9,149 nucleotides of DNA from Promethearchaeum sp. (lineage in GTDB: Archaea; Asgardarchaeota; Lokiarchaeia; Sigyniarchaeales; Promethearchaeaceae). A program made the position numbers and the translations under genes. Below, piece after piece: positions 1-6,987 of this stretch. Under the pieces are notes generated by a model that was not told where the DNA came from, ran no database searches, and was given only the letters and a program-made list of their open reading frames with translations. Each line of letters begins with the position of its first letter. Position 1 is the stretch's first letter. The DNA lies in NCBI GenBank assembly GCA_030611625.1, contig JAUWPK010000124.1, forward strand, positions 1 to 9,149. The letters run 5' to 3'.

Positions 1-2
1 TT

Positions 3-773
3 AAAGATGTAGTTCCCGAACCTGTTAAAGTGCCACCAAAGCCAGTTGAAGAAGTAGTACCCGAACCTGTTAAAGTGCCACCAAAGCCAGTTGAAGAAGT
101 AGTACCCGAGTCCGTAGGAGAAGACTCAATAATAGGATCAATAGAAGAAATAATGAAGAAAATAAAAAAATCTAACGTATCAAATCTTACATTCAAACCC
201 GTTACGCATACAAAACCAATTAAAATTGCTGAAAAATCAATTCAAGATGAAGAAATTTTAGGGTCAATAGAAATTCCAGCCATTTATCCTGTTGAAAGTG
301 CAGAAGAAAAATTAGAAGATGAAATAAAAAACATATTTGAACAACAAAGTTCTGCAGATAAATCAATTACATTTGAACCAACTATTTTATCAGAAGAATC
401 TCCTGTTTCAATAAAGGATCAAGATTCCAAAGAGATAATTAAAACTAAGGAAATTTCTGCAGATAAAATTGAAGTTAAGTCAAGTGTAGAGAATGATAAA
501 ACTTTGGAAACTCCAAAAAAATCTACTATTGGTTATAATTTATTTGGTGTTCCTAATCGGTTATCAAAGAAGACCACTTCTTCTGCTAAAATCCGTAAAA
601 AAGAAAAACAATCGGGTTTAAATGAAATTCCATTTGAGCAAAAATCATCTCCTCAAAAAAGAAAAGTTAGAAGAAGAACCTCTGTTAGGAGAAATAAGTC
701 TAAAATTGAGATTTGTCCAATGTGTGGCAAATTACAATGCGTGTGTGGATATATGGCCAAAGTAAAGAAATAA
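3..773 (+). CDS. Low-complexity, probably disordered protein with C-terminal Cys cluster (5' partial)
   Basis: The reading frame is open from the first bases of the window, so the true start lies upstream; the GTG at 30 is only a codon inside the repeat. The visible 256 residues begin with two near-identical 15-residue Pro/Val/Glu units. A long stretch rich in Lys, Glu, Ser and Ile follows, without obvious globular character, in which the short phrase GSIE recurs (coding around 135 and 265). From about 590 to 710 the protein is strongly basic, including KRKVRRRTSVRRNKSK. It ends in a compact Cys cluster, C-x2-C-x4-C-x-C, with Cys codons at 714, 723, 738 and 744, which could bind one zinc ion. 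I do not recognise the family. A basic tail plus a small zinc knuckle would suit nucleic-acid or ribosome contact, but that is inference. The gene converges on cca with a 12-bp gap. Confidence 0.8.
   Translation, partial: KDVVPEPVKVPPKPVEEVVPEPVKVPPKPVEEVVPESVGEDSIIGSIEEIMKKIKKSNVSNLTFKPVTHTKPIKIAEKSIQDEEILGSIEIPAIYPVESAEEKLEDEIKNIFEQQSSADKSITFEPTILSEESPVSIKDQDSKEIIKTKEISADKIEVKSSVENDKTLETPKKSTIGYNLFGVPNRLSKKTTSSAKIRKKEKQSGLNEIPFEQKSSPQKRKVRRRTSVRRNKSKIEICPMCGKLQCVCGYMAKVKK
9..98 (+). repeat. 45-bp in-frame tandem repeat, two full units plus a partial third
   Basis: Units at 9-53 and 54-98 differ at a single base (GTT versus GTA in the second codon). A degenerate third unit starts at 99 and decays after about 12 bases. 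Each unit encodes VVPEPVKVPPKPVEE. The repeat reaches the left window edge, so further copies may lie upstream. Near identity at the DNA level implies recent duplication or ongoing copy-number change. Confidence 0.9.
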
Positions 774-785
774 TACACTAAATTA

Positions 786-2264
786 CTAAATAAATGGGAT
801 TATATTTTCGTTTAGGTTTCCCATTCCTATTGCAGCAAATAATGGATATTCAAGATCAATAGCTGACCCAACTCTGACAAGTTCCAATCCTTTTATTGAT
901 TTTTTTGTCAAAAAATAATTCAAAAAATCCTTAAAATATGTGAAAGGTCGTTTTAAAATTAGAAAAAGTTGATTATTTTCTTCAAAAGCGTCTGGATGCT
1001 TCTCTTTAAATTTAAAATAATGCGGTTGTGCTTTCTTTTTTGGACCTTCTCGTTTAAAACTTGAACTAATTTTTGGTGAATCTGTTGAAAATGCTAATAT
1101 ATATTGCCCTTTTTCAGTGTCAAAAACTAATTCACCTATAACATTCATAAACCTTGGTTCTAAAGTTTTTTCCTTGCTTGCAATTTTTATAATATGCTCC
1201 ATCAATGAGTATAATTTATCCCGATATTTTGTGTAATGGTCCTTTTTAATTTCTTTATATTGAACGTAAAAAAAACAAGAAAGCTGTTCATTAGTTAAAT
1301 CCAATTGTTTTATGGATGGAAGTTCATGCTGTTCAAAATAAATGATGCTTGAATTATTACAGAAATTTTGGATTTGATAATATATTTTCTTGAATGCTCT
1401 TTTTGAAATAGAAGAGCCAACATTTCGATTTATATCAGTAGGATCCAAAATGATCAAGTAATCATTGGGAAAGGTATTTGATCTTATGGTATGATAGGAT
1501 TTGTTTTCATAAGGATTTTTTATTGAATTGAAAATTTTTGGATGAAAGATAATCTTAGAACTAATTTCTTCGAAATTTAGGAATAGATTCCAAATCGAAT
1601 CATAATAAAAGATTAGGAGCTCTGCGCTATACCCAATAAATCCGCTTCTACCAAGAGCACTCTTATCTCCATAGCAATTATAACATTTAAAAAAATGCTT
1701 CAATAATCGAATATCATCCTTTTGTTTATCATTAATATTATCTCGGATAAATCGTGTATGATGTGGGGTGCGATCAACAGCTGTGATAGGGCCATTTTTT
1801 TGCAAATAATCGCTTGATACATCAAAACAAATTACAATATCTAATTCAATCCCCTTAAAATCAGCGGAGACATAAGGGTGTTCTGCATAGCTCATTCTTA
1901 CATTATTTAAGCCCTGATCTTTTAAGCATGGTATTAACCAAAAATTTGTTAAATCCTTGAATTTAGTGTGAATGAATTCTTTTTTTTCTTTTTTTGATGA
2001 AAAATGATGTTTAAGAATAAATTCTGGATCTATTCCAATAAAAAGATCAATATCTGCTGTGTTTTTTAATGCAGTTTGCTTTAATCCTGTAGAACCTTGG
2101 GGTTCTATAAATCTAATGGATATTTCATCAGGAATTTGGCTAAATTTTATATATTTTATGATTACTGAAGTAACTTTTTCAATATGTTCTAATTCTACTT
2201 CATCAGGTGTAATCCTTTTTAAAATTTTATTGAAAATTGATAAAACTTCAATTGGTGGTTCCAT
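786..2264 (-). CDS. cca: CCA-adding enzyme (archaeal class I tRNA nucleotidyltransferase)
   Basis: It adds or repairs the 3'-terminal CCA of tRNAs from CTP and ATP without a nucleic-acid template, in the cytoplasm. The 492-residue product carries the archaeal signatures in order. The nucleotidyltransferase GS motif is at G57-S58 and the first two metal-binding carboxylates at D71 and D73 (DIDLF). The third carboxylate is at D142 in GIELDIVICF. Then come AVDRTPHHT (162-170), which matches the conserved archaeal AVDRTPxHT block, and LLKHFFKCYNCYG followed by GFIGYSAELL (about 187-216), the central domain signature. Typical archaeal enzymes are around 440-460 residues, so this one is somewhat long, with the extra length probably in the tail domain. 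The ATG is chosen because a GGTGA site sits four bases upstream. It lies 15 bp after a 302-aa gene on the same strand and is probably co-transcribed with it. All catalytic residues are present. Confidence 0.95.
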   Translation of the reverse strand: MEPPIEVLSIFNKILKRITPDEVELEHIEKVTSVIIKYIKFSQIPDEISIRFIEPQGSTGLKQTALKNTADIDLFIGIDPEFILKHHFSSKKEKKEFIHTKFKDLTNFWLIPCLKDQGLNNVRMSYAEHPYVSADFKGIELDIVICFDVSSDYLQKNGPITAVDRTPHHTRFIRDNINDKQKDDIRLLKHFFKCYNCYGDKSALGRSGFIGYSAELLIFYYDSIWNLFLNFEEISSKIIFHPKIFNSIKNPYENKSYHTIRSNTFPNDYLIILDPTDINRNVGSSISKRAFKKIYYQIQNFCNNSSIIYFEQHELPSIKQLDLTNEQLSCFFYVQYKEIKKDHYTKYRDKLYSLMEHIIKIASKEKTLEPRFMNVIGELVFDTEKGQYILAFSTDSPKISSSFKREGPKKKAQPHYFKFKEKHPDAFEENNQLFLILKRPFTYFKDFLNYFLTKKSIKGLELVRVGSAIDLEYPLFAAIGMGNLNENIIPFI

Positions 2265-2268
2265 TTCT

Positions 2269-2273
2269 TCACC
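2269..2273 (-). promoter_or_regulatory. Shine-Dalgarno site (GGTGA) for cca
   Basis: On the minus strand GGTGA lies four bases before the ATG at 2264. GGTGA is complementary to the conserved 3' end of archaeal 16S rRNA. It fixes the start of this operon-internal gene; the first gene of the operon has no such site. Confidence 0.7.
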
Positions 2274-2279
2274 GATTTA

Positions 2280-3188
2280 CTACTTTTTATCTTTTATGTC
2301 TTCCAAAGAAGTCAATAGAGGTTCTTTTTTTGCTTTTTCCTCTCTTACTCTGGCAATTAGTTCATCAATTAATTCAGTTTTAGGTAAATCATATGAATCT
2401 TTCAAAGTTTCAATTGATCTTTCGGTAACTATTCGTCTAATAAATAAAATGGGGGCATTAATTTTATCGGTACTTGAATTTAACTGATTTTTATTTCGAA
2501 TTAATTCAATTGAATTAATGTATTCTCCTTTAACAATAAAACGACAAGAATATTCGGGGGAAAAGAACTTTCCCTCTGTTAAGTCTCCAATTTTTTCATA
2601 TACTCTTTCTTCTTTACGGTCTTTTAAAAAATGTTTTAAATTTTTTGTTGGAGTATAAATTGATGAATCAATAATTACTAAATCTGTTTTATAATCTGGA
2701 CCCAAAGGATTTTTTTTGATTTGATCAAAGATTAGTTCCGTTTTTTGCTTTTTTTTAAAAACACGTAAATCACTTGGTTGTATTCTTTTACGCCAAGCAG
2801 GATCTATATTTAAGAGAATAACATTTGTATTATTTGGATCCATAAGTGGGTCTTCTTTGGAATGAATATCAGGATTTACCAATTCTTTTATGTTTCCTGT
2901 ATCGCTTGCAACTATACCCAAAATTTTTGATGCCTGTTCTTTTGTTTTAATTTCCTCAATGCCATAAAAGCCGCGCATTGTTTTTCTAATTTCTTTTGCA
3001 AGTTTTTGTGCAATAAAATGATAAACTAACGTAGATCTTTCTCCCTTTAAGATAAATATTTTCTTACTATCATCATCTGTAATTAAATAAACTTTATCTT
3101 TATCTGCACTTATTATTTCTTTAATTTGAGAATTGTTTCCTGGAATTAATCGTGTTTCAATTGAAAGTAGGACTTCAAAAACTTGCAT
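2280..3188 (-). CDS. Uncharacterised 302-aa protein with gelsolin-like N-terminal domain
   Basis: Residues about 30-95 follow the gelsolin/villin repeat pattern. A strand KVYLITD is followed by KIFILKGERST, matching the family's strand-Gly-x-x-Ser element. A long helix FIAQKLAKEIRK comes next, then GIEEIKTKEQASKILG, which lines up with the region after the long helix in gelsolin repeat 2. The Glu that usually binds calcium in that helix is not evident. Gelsolin-like proteins acting on actin are known in Asgard archaea; whether this one binds actin is unknown. Residues 100-302 are unrecognised, mixed alpha/beta and Lys-rich, ending in a charged helix (IDELIARVREEKAKKEP). There is no signal peptide or membrane segment, so it is probably cytoplasmic. 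It is the first gene of an operon with cca 15 bp downstream. No Shine-Dalgarno sequence precedes the ATG, suggesting a leaderless message. The gene is certain; the domain call is tentative. Confidence 0.85.
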   Translation of the reverse strand: MQVFEVLLSIETRLIPGNNSQIKEIISADKDKVYLITDDDSKKIFILKGERSTLVYHFIAQKLAKEIRKTMRGFYGIEEIKTKEQASKILGIVASDTGNIKELVNPDIHSKEDPLMDPNNTNVILLNIDPAWRKRIQPSDLRVFKKKQKTELIFDQIKKNPLGPDYKTDLVIIDSSIYTPTKNLKHFLKDRKEERVYEKIGDLTEGKFFSPEYSCRFIVKGEYINSIELIRNKNQLNSSTDKINAPILFIRRIVTERSIETLKDSYDLPKTELIDELIARVREEKAKKEPLLTSLEDIKDKK

Positions 3189-3257
3189 TTGAGGATTATT
3201 TATTTTTATTTCTTTTATTTTTAGTTATTTGAGTCTATCAAAATAAGATAAAATTTT

Positions 3258-3265
3258 TTTATATT
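3258..3265 (+). promoter_or_regulatory. TATA-like box of a probable leaderless promoter for the CxxCxxCC gene
   Basis: TTTATATT is centred about 23 bases ahead of the ATG at 3285, so a start point 25-27 bases downstream would fall at or near the ATG. No Shine-Dalgarno sequence lies between. The 96-bp divergent intergenic region (3189-3284) must also hold the promoter of the minus-strand operon, but it is so AT-rich that I cannot place that TATA box. Confidence 0.4.
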
Positions 3266-3284
3266 TGCTAAACAAATTTCTCAT

Positions 3285-3872
3285 ATGGATTTATGTGATT
3301 CCGCATCTTCGGGAATTTCCTTTAAATGTCAACAGTGCGGTACTTGTTGCTCGAAAGATTCGGAAGGTTATATTTTTATATTTATTAAAGATATTGAAAA
3401 AATTTCAAAAGGTTTACAAATATCCAAAGAAGATTTTGCCAAAAGATACTTATCGATTACAAAATATGAATACACTATCTGGGATGAAAATTTGGAGGAT
3501 ACTAAGAATACTAAAATAATTGATACCTTAGTTTTGAATTTTGAGCAATCTTCTGATTGTGTATTCCTTTTTACTGAAGATGGAAAAAAATTATGTAAAA
3601 TTTATCAAACGCGCCCTGTTCAATGTGATCTTTTTCCATATTGGTCTATGATTATGACATCTGAAAAAAATTTCAGGCGAACTATCAAATATTGTAAAGG
3701 TTTACAGAAAAATCTTGATGATAATTACCAATTTTCTCCAGAAGAAATAAAAAAGAAAATATGCATAGAACGAGTATTGGAAAGAGAATATTTTAACAGA
3801 ATGAAAGATGTAGATTTTAATATTTTCCGCATTTATCCCTTTTTACCACCAGATACGCCCTTTCTAAAGTAA
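3285..3872 (+). CDS. YkgJ-type CxxCxxCC metal-binding protein
   Basis: This 195-residue protein belongs to the zinc/iron-chelating cysteine-cluster family (CxxCxxCC, YkgJ-like). The signature is at residues 15-22: CQQCGTCC. The family's distal cysteines are also present: C92 (SSDCVFL), C104 and C114 in CKIYQTRPVQCDLFPYW, and C137 in KYCKGL. The CxIYxxRPxxCxxFP block is the second hallmark of the family. The cluster is thought to bind zinc or an iron-sulfur centre, and no reaction is established for most members. There is no signal peptide or membrane helix, so it should be cytoplasmic. The ATG at 3285 lies just ahead of the first cysteine motif, and an upstream TATA-like element suits a leaderless transcript. 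It is divergent from the gelsolin-like/cca operon and followed by a 117-bp gap before the transketolase gene, so it is probably transcribed alone. Confidence 0.88.
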   Translation: MDLCDSASSGISFKCQQCGTCCSKDSEGYIFIFIKDIEKISKGLQISKEDFAKRYLSITKYEYTIWDENLEDTKNTKIIDTLVLNFEQSSDCVFLFTEDGKKLCKIYQTRPVQCDLFPYWSMIMTSEKNFRRTIKYCKGLQKNLDDNYQFSPEEIKKKICIERVLEREYFNRMKDVDFNIFRIYPFLPPDTPFLK

Positions 3873-3894
3873 ATTAATTTTCTTTCTTATTAAT
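3873..3894 (+). terminator. Pyrimidine-rich tract after the CxxCxxCC gene, candidate terminator
   Basis: Directly after the stop codon, TTTTCTTTCTT is flanked by two copies of ATTAAT (3873-3878 and 3889-3894), which can pair. Archaeal transcription usually ends in U-rich tracts, so this is a reasonable 3' end, but AT-rich DNA gives such tracts by chance. Confidence 0.3.
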
Positions 3895-3920
3895 CCGTTA
3901 ATGAAAATCTTTTGCTAAAT

Positions 3921-3950
3921 CATATAAAGAGAAGTAATCTTGTTTTACTT
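3921..3950 (+). promoter_or_regulatory. Candidate promoter and operator dyad upstream of transketolase
   Basis: CATATAAAGA (3921-3930) resembles an archaeal TATA box, preceded by an A-rich stretch that could serve as a BRE. It would place transcription initiation near 3950 and leave a short 5' leader of about 40 bases. Immediately downstream is a perfect 6-bp dyad with a 7-base spacer, AAGTAAtcttgttTTACTT (3932-3950). It sits between the TATA box and the expected start point, a common location for archaeal repressor operators. The start codon has only a weak purine-rich site (GAGAG) upstream. Confidence 0.35.
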
Positions 3951-3989
3951 GATTTTATTAAAAATTAAAAACCATAATGAGAGAATCTA

Positions 3990-5948
3990 ATGGCTTCTAA
4001 AGTAAAATTTCCTATTGACATGAAAGGTTATCATCATGTTATTTTAAACTTAAATGATGCAGAACTTTCTGATGCTCAAGTAAAACAATTACAAAAAAAT
4101 ATTGAGTTATCACGTGATGCAATTGTGTTTTTCACAGCCTTCGCCGGGGTCAAAAGATTGGGAGGTCACACGGGTGGAGCATATGATATAATTCCAGAAA
4201 TGATTATTGCAGACAGTTTACGTAAAGGACGTAATCATATTCATCCAGTAATTTTTGATTCGGCGGGACATCGAGTTGCAGCTCACTATCTTCTTGCAGC
4301 GATAAATGGTTTTATGCCATTTGAAGATTTAATGCAATATAGGCAGGCATTTTGCTGGCTTCCTGGCCACCCTGAGAAAGGAGAAACGCCAGGTATAGAT
4401 TTTAGTTCTGGTAGGTTAGGACATATGTGGCCTTTCGTAAACGGTGTAGCTTTGGCAAATCCACATCAAAAAACGCTAATGATGGGAAGTGATGGTTCAC
4501 AACAAGAAGGAAATAGCGCTGAAGCGGCCAGATTTGCATCCACTAATAATTTAGAGGTAAAATTGTTCATCGACGATAATAATATGACTATCACAGGCCA
4601 TCCAAAGGAGTATTTACGAGGTTATGATATTGAAAAAACCCTAAAAGGCCATGGAATTAATACTAGAACTTGTGATAATCCCGATGATATTCGGGATCTT
4701 TATAAGGTAATGCGTTGGGCAATAACATCAAAAGGGACTGCTGCAGTAGTTATACGTAGGAAAATGGCTCAAGGGATCAAAGGGATTGAAGATACAACAA
4801 AAGGACACGATGTAATCCCAAAGGAAGCCGCAATTGAATATTTAAATGAAAGAGGATACAAAAAAGCAATAGAAATTTTAGAAAATGCAATCAAGCAAAA
4901 AGCAGAATTCAATTATAAAGGTAGTACATCTGAATTTCGCAAAGCCAGAGACAAATTTGGTAAAGTTGTGTGTGAAATTTTAGGAAAAATGTCATATGAG
5001 GAGCGCATTCATAAGGTTAAAGTGATTGATAGTGATTTAGCTGGTTCAACAGGCCTTCATTTCATTCAAAAAGAATTCCCCGAAGTATATATTAATGGAG
5101 GGATTATGGAAAGAAACAATTTTTCAGTAGCAGCTGGTTTTGGAAATATCCCAAGTAGAGTAGGGATAACTGCAACGTTTTCTGCATTCTTAGAAATGCT
5201 CCCGTCTGAAATAACAATGGCCCGTTATAACGATGCTAATGTTTTGGCTCATTTTTCACACAGCGGCGTTGATTGGATGAGCGATAACAATTCCCATTTT
5301 GGGATAAATCACTTTTTCGCAGACAACGGTATCGCTGAAAAAGATATTACTCGGTTATATTTCCCGGCTGATTGGCATCAGATGGGTGCTATCGTTAAAG
5401 AAGTGTTTAATGACCCTGGATTAAAATTCGTTTTCTCAACACGGTCACCTACACCATTTATCTTAGATGAAAAAGGAAATCACATGTTTGATGTCAAAAG
5501 TGGTTATAAGTTCAAGCCAAAGAAAGATGAATTAATTCGGGAAGGATCTGATGGTTATATCGTTACTTATGGGGAGATGCTTTATCGGTGCCTTGATGTT
5601 GTTGAAACTTTACGTGAAGAAGGGAAATACGTAGGTTTGATTAACAAGCCAACATTAAATAAAACAGATAAGGCAATGATGCAAAAAATTGGGCAATCTC
5701 CTTTTGTTTTACTTGTGGAAAGTCAAAATTACAAGACAGGATTGGGAATAAGGTTCGGAACGTGGTTATTGGAATCTGGATATAGTCCAATTTATCAGCA
5801 TCTAGGTGTAACGAAATTAGGGATTACAGGCTTGTGGGAACAGTTAAATCACCAAGGTTTGAATCCTTACGCAATTACTAAGGTCGTAAGAGCTCTATTA
5901 GCAAAATCAAAAAAAAAAAGCAAAGATTTACGTAATTGGATAAAATAA
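3990..5948 (+). CDS. tkt: Transketolase, single-chain
   Basis: It moves two-carbon ketol units between sugar phosphates with thiamine diphosphate (ThDP) and a divalent metal, in the non-oxidative pentose phosphate pathway in the cytoplasm. At 652 residues it has the full bacterial/eukaryotic architecture. The N-terminal ThDP domain shows GGHTGG (H60), SAGH (H94) and LPGHPEKGETPG. The cofactor and metal motif is GSDGSQQEGN (166-175) through IDDNNMTITG (about 194-203). The pyrimidine domain begins near 345 (DSDLAGST). It has the likely catalytic Glu E374 in GGIMERNN and H436 in SDNNSHFG, at the place of the conserved active-site His. The C-terminal domain runs from about 520. The usual TGPLGQG block reads SGRLGHM, so it is a divergent branch. 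Many archaea encode transketolase as two separate subunits, whereas here it is fused. An 11-A run near the 3' end (5909-5919) lies within a poly-Lys stretch. The patatin-like gene follows within 22 bp. Confidence 0.93.
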   Translation: MASKVKFPIDMKGYHHVILNLNDAELSDAQVKQLQKNIELSRDAIVFFTAFAGVKRLGGHTGGAYDIIPEMIIADSLRKGRNHIHPVIFDSAGHRVAAHYLLAAINGFMPFEDLMQYRQAFCWLPGHPEKGETPGIDFSSGRLGHMWPFVNGVALANPHQKTLMMGSDGSQQEGNSAEAARFASTNNLEVKLFIDDNNMTITGHPKEYLRGYDIEKTLKGHGINTRTCDNPDDIRDLYKVMRWAITSKGTAAVVIRRKMAQGIKGIEDTTKGHDVIPKEAAIEYLNERGYKKAIEILENAIKQKAEFNYKGSTSEFRKARDKFGKVVCEILGKMSYEERIHKVKVIDSDLAGSTGLHFIQKEFPEVYINGGIMERNNFSVAAGFGNIPSRVGITATFSAFLEMLPSEITMARYNDANVLAHFSHSGVDWMSDNNSHFGINHFFADNGIAEKDITRLYFPADWHQMGAIVKEVFNDPGLKFVFSTRSPTPFILDEKGNHMFDVKSGYKFKPKKDELIREGSDGYIVTYGEMLYRCLDVVETLREEGKYVGLINKPTLNKTDKAMMQKIGQSPFVLLVESQNYKTGLGIRFGTWLLESGYSPIYQHLGVTKLGITGLWEQLNHQGLNPYAITKVVRALLAKSKKKSKDLRNWIK

Positions 5949-5970
5949 TTTGATTATAAAAATCAGGAAA

Positions 5971-6843
5971 ATGTCAAAAACAGATATTAATAGAATCGGA
6001 TTAGTTTGTGAAGGCGGAGGCCAGCGTATTGTCCACACCGCTGGAATTTTAGATTTTTTTCTTGAAAATAATTTGCTTTTCCCTTATGTAATTGGAGTTT
6101 CAGCGGGTGCTTCTAATTCTTTATCCTATGTATCTCGTCAGGTAGGAAGAAATCGAACAGTAGATATTGATTTTGCCAAGGATCGAAGGTATTCTAGCAT
6201 CGGCAATTTTTTACGAGATGGTTCCGTTTTCGGGATGGAATTTCTCTTTGATGAAATTCCAAATCATTTAGTTCCCTTCGATTATGAAACATATTTTAAA
6301 TCATCAAGTGAGCATGTTATTGGTGCAACTAATTGTAAAACAGGAAAAACCGAGTATTTTTATAAGAAGAATATAACCAGAGATAGTTTAATGGATATAA
6401 CGATAGCTTCCTGCAGTCTTCCTTTCATGGGTAAAATAAAAAGAATTAATGGCAAAAATTATCTTGATGGCGGGATTTCCGATCCTATACCGATTAGAAA
6501 GGCAATTGAAGATGGATATGAGAATAATGTTGTTCTTCTAACCCAAAATTACGATTACAAGAAAAAACCCTTCAAAAACTTTAATTTGCTTAAAAAATTT
6601 TTCAAGGGTTATGAAGGTATAGAAGATATAATGAGGAACAGACATGAAATTTATAATGCAACTCTTGATTACCTTAAAGAATTAGAAGAAGATGGGAAGG
6701 TTTTCATTTTTAGACCTCAAGATCTTTTACAAGTAGGGAGAACAACAAAAGATACAAAAAAATTAGAAAGATTATATAATCAAGGTTATTCTATCGCCAA
6801 AGAGAAAATAGATATTTTAATGAAATGGATAAATGAAGGATAA
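5971..6843 (+). CDS. Patatin-like serine hydrolase, YjjU type
   Basis: This is a predicted lipid acyl hydrolase or esterase with a Ser-Asp dyad. Numbered from the ATG at 5971 (290 residues), the oxyanion loop is LVCEGGGQRIVHTAGILD (11-28), very close to the YjjU form EGGGQRG. The nucleophile elbow is GVSAG with S44, and the catalytic Asp is D166 in LDGGISDPIP. All the required residues are intact. No signal peptide or membrane helix is visible, so it is probably cytoplasmic or peripherally bound to membrane. An in-frame TTG at 5950 would add seven residues. The ATG is preferred because AGGA (5965-5968) precedes it, although closely, and because homologous patatins start just before the glycine loop. 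It lies 22 bp after transketolase on the same strand and is probably co-transcribed. The natural substrate is unknown; archaeal membranes are mostly ether-linked, which makes a classic phospholipase role uncertain. Confidence 0.9.
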   Translation: MSKTDINRIGLVCEGGGQRIVHTAGILDFFLENNLLFPYVIGVSAGASNSLSYVSRQVGRNRTVDIDFAKDRRYSSIGNFLRDGSVFGMEFLFDEIPNHLVPFDYETYFKSSSEHVIGATNCKTGKTEYFYKKNITRDSLMDITIASCSLPFMGKIKRINGKNYLDGGISDPIPIRKAIEDGYENNVVLLTQNYDYKKKPFKNFNLLKKFFKGYEGIEDIMRNRHEIYNATLDYLKELEEDGKVFIFRPQDLLQVGRTTKDTKKLERLYNQGYSIAKEKIDILMKWINEG

Positions 6844-6884
6844 ACCATTAATTTCCTAGTCTTGTACAGCTAATCCATTAACAA

Positions 6885-6900
6885 AAAAGATATTTCTTTT
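6885..6900 (+). terminator. Small hairpin with T-rich 3' arm after the patatin gene
   Basis: AAAAGA (6885-6890) and TCTTTT (6895-6900) can pair around a four-base loop, about 40 bases after the stop codon. The T-rich 3' arm could serve as the end of the transketolase-patatin transcript. The stem is all but one A-T, so support is weak. The rest of the 144-bp gap holds the promoter of the next gene and a second loose dyad (AATCTC 6904-6909, GAGATT 6927-6932). Confidence 0.3.
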
Positions 6901-6956
6901 CAAAATCTCACCGAAAGATTTTTTAAGAGATTCCAATATAATAATGATCGTATTTG

Positions 6957-6966
6957 ATATATAATA
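6957..6966 (+). promoter_or_regulatory. TATA box of a probable leaderless promoter for the C1q-like gene
   Basis: ATATATAATA is centred about 26 bases ahead of the ATG at 6988, the classic archaeal TATA-to-start distance, so the transcript should begin at or within a few bases of the start codon. No convincing Shine-Dalgarno sequence lies in between. This is the clearest promoter in the window. Confidence 0.55.
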
Positions 6967-6987
6967 AATACTTTCAGATGATTAAAA

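Noticed and set aside
9..98. CRISPR-like array
   Set aside because: The units are directly adjacent with no spacers and stay in frame within a coding region, so this is a protein repeat.
2059..2487. 142-aa open frame on the plus strand
   Set aside because: It lies antisense across the start of cca and the end of the 302-aa gene, both well supported, and its product has no recognisable motif.
3265..3519. 84-aa open frame on the plus strand
   Set aside because: It is a shifted frame of the CxxCxxCC gene, whose cysteine motifs exist only in the frame starting at 3285.
5909..5919. Run of 11 A near the end of transketolase as a programmed frameshift site
   Set aside because: I read both alternative frames: each reaches a stop within about ten codons and neither joins the patatin gene, so no fusion product would result.
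6904..6932. AATCTC/GAGATT dyad as an operator for the C1q-like gene
   Set aside because: It has a 6-bp stem with a 17-base spacer, lies well upstream of the TATA box, and is expected by chance in such AT-rich DNA.
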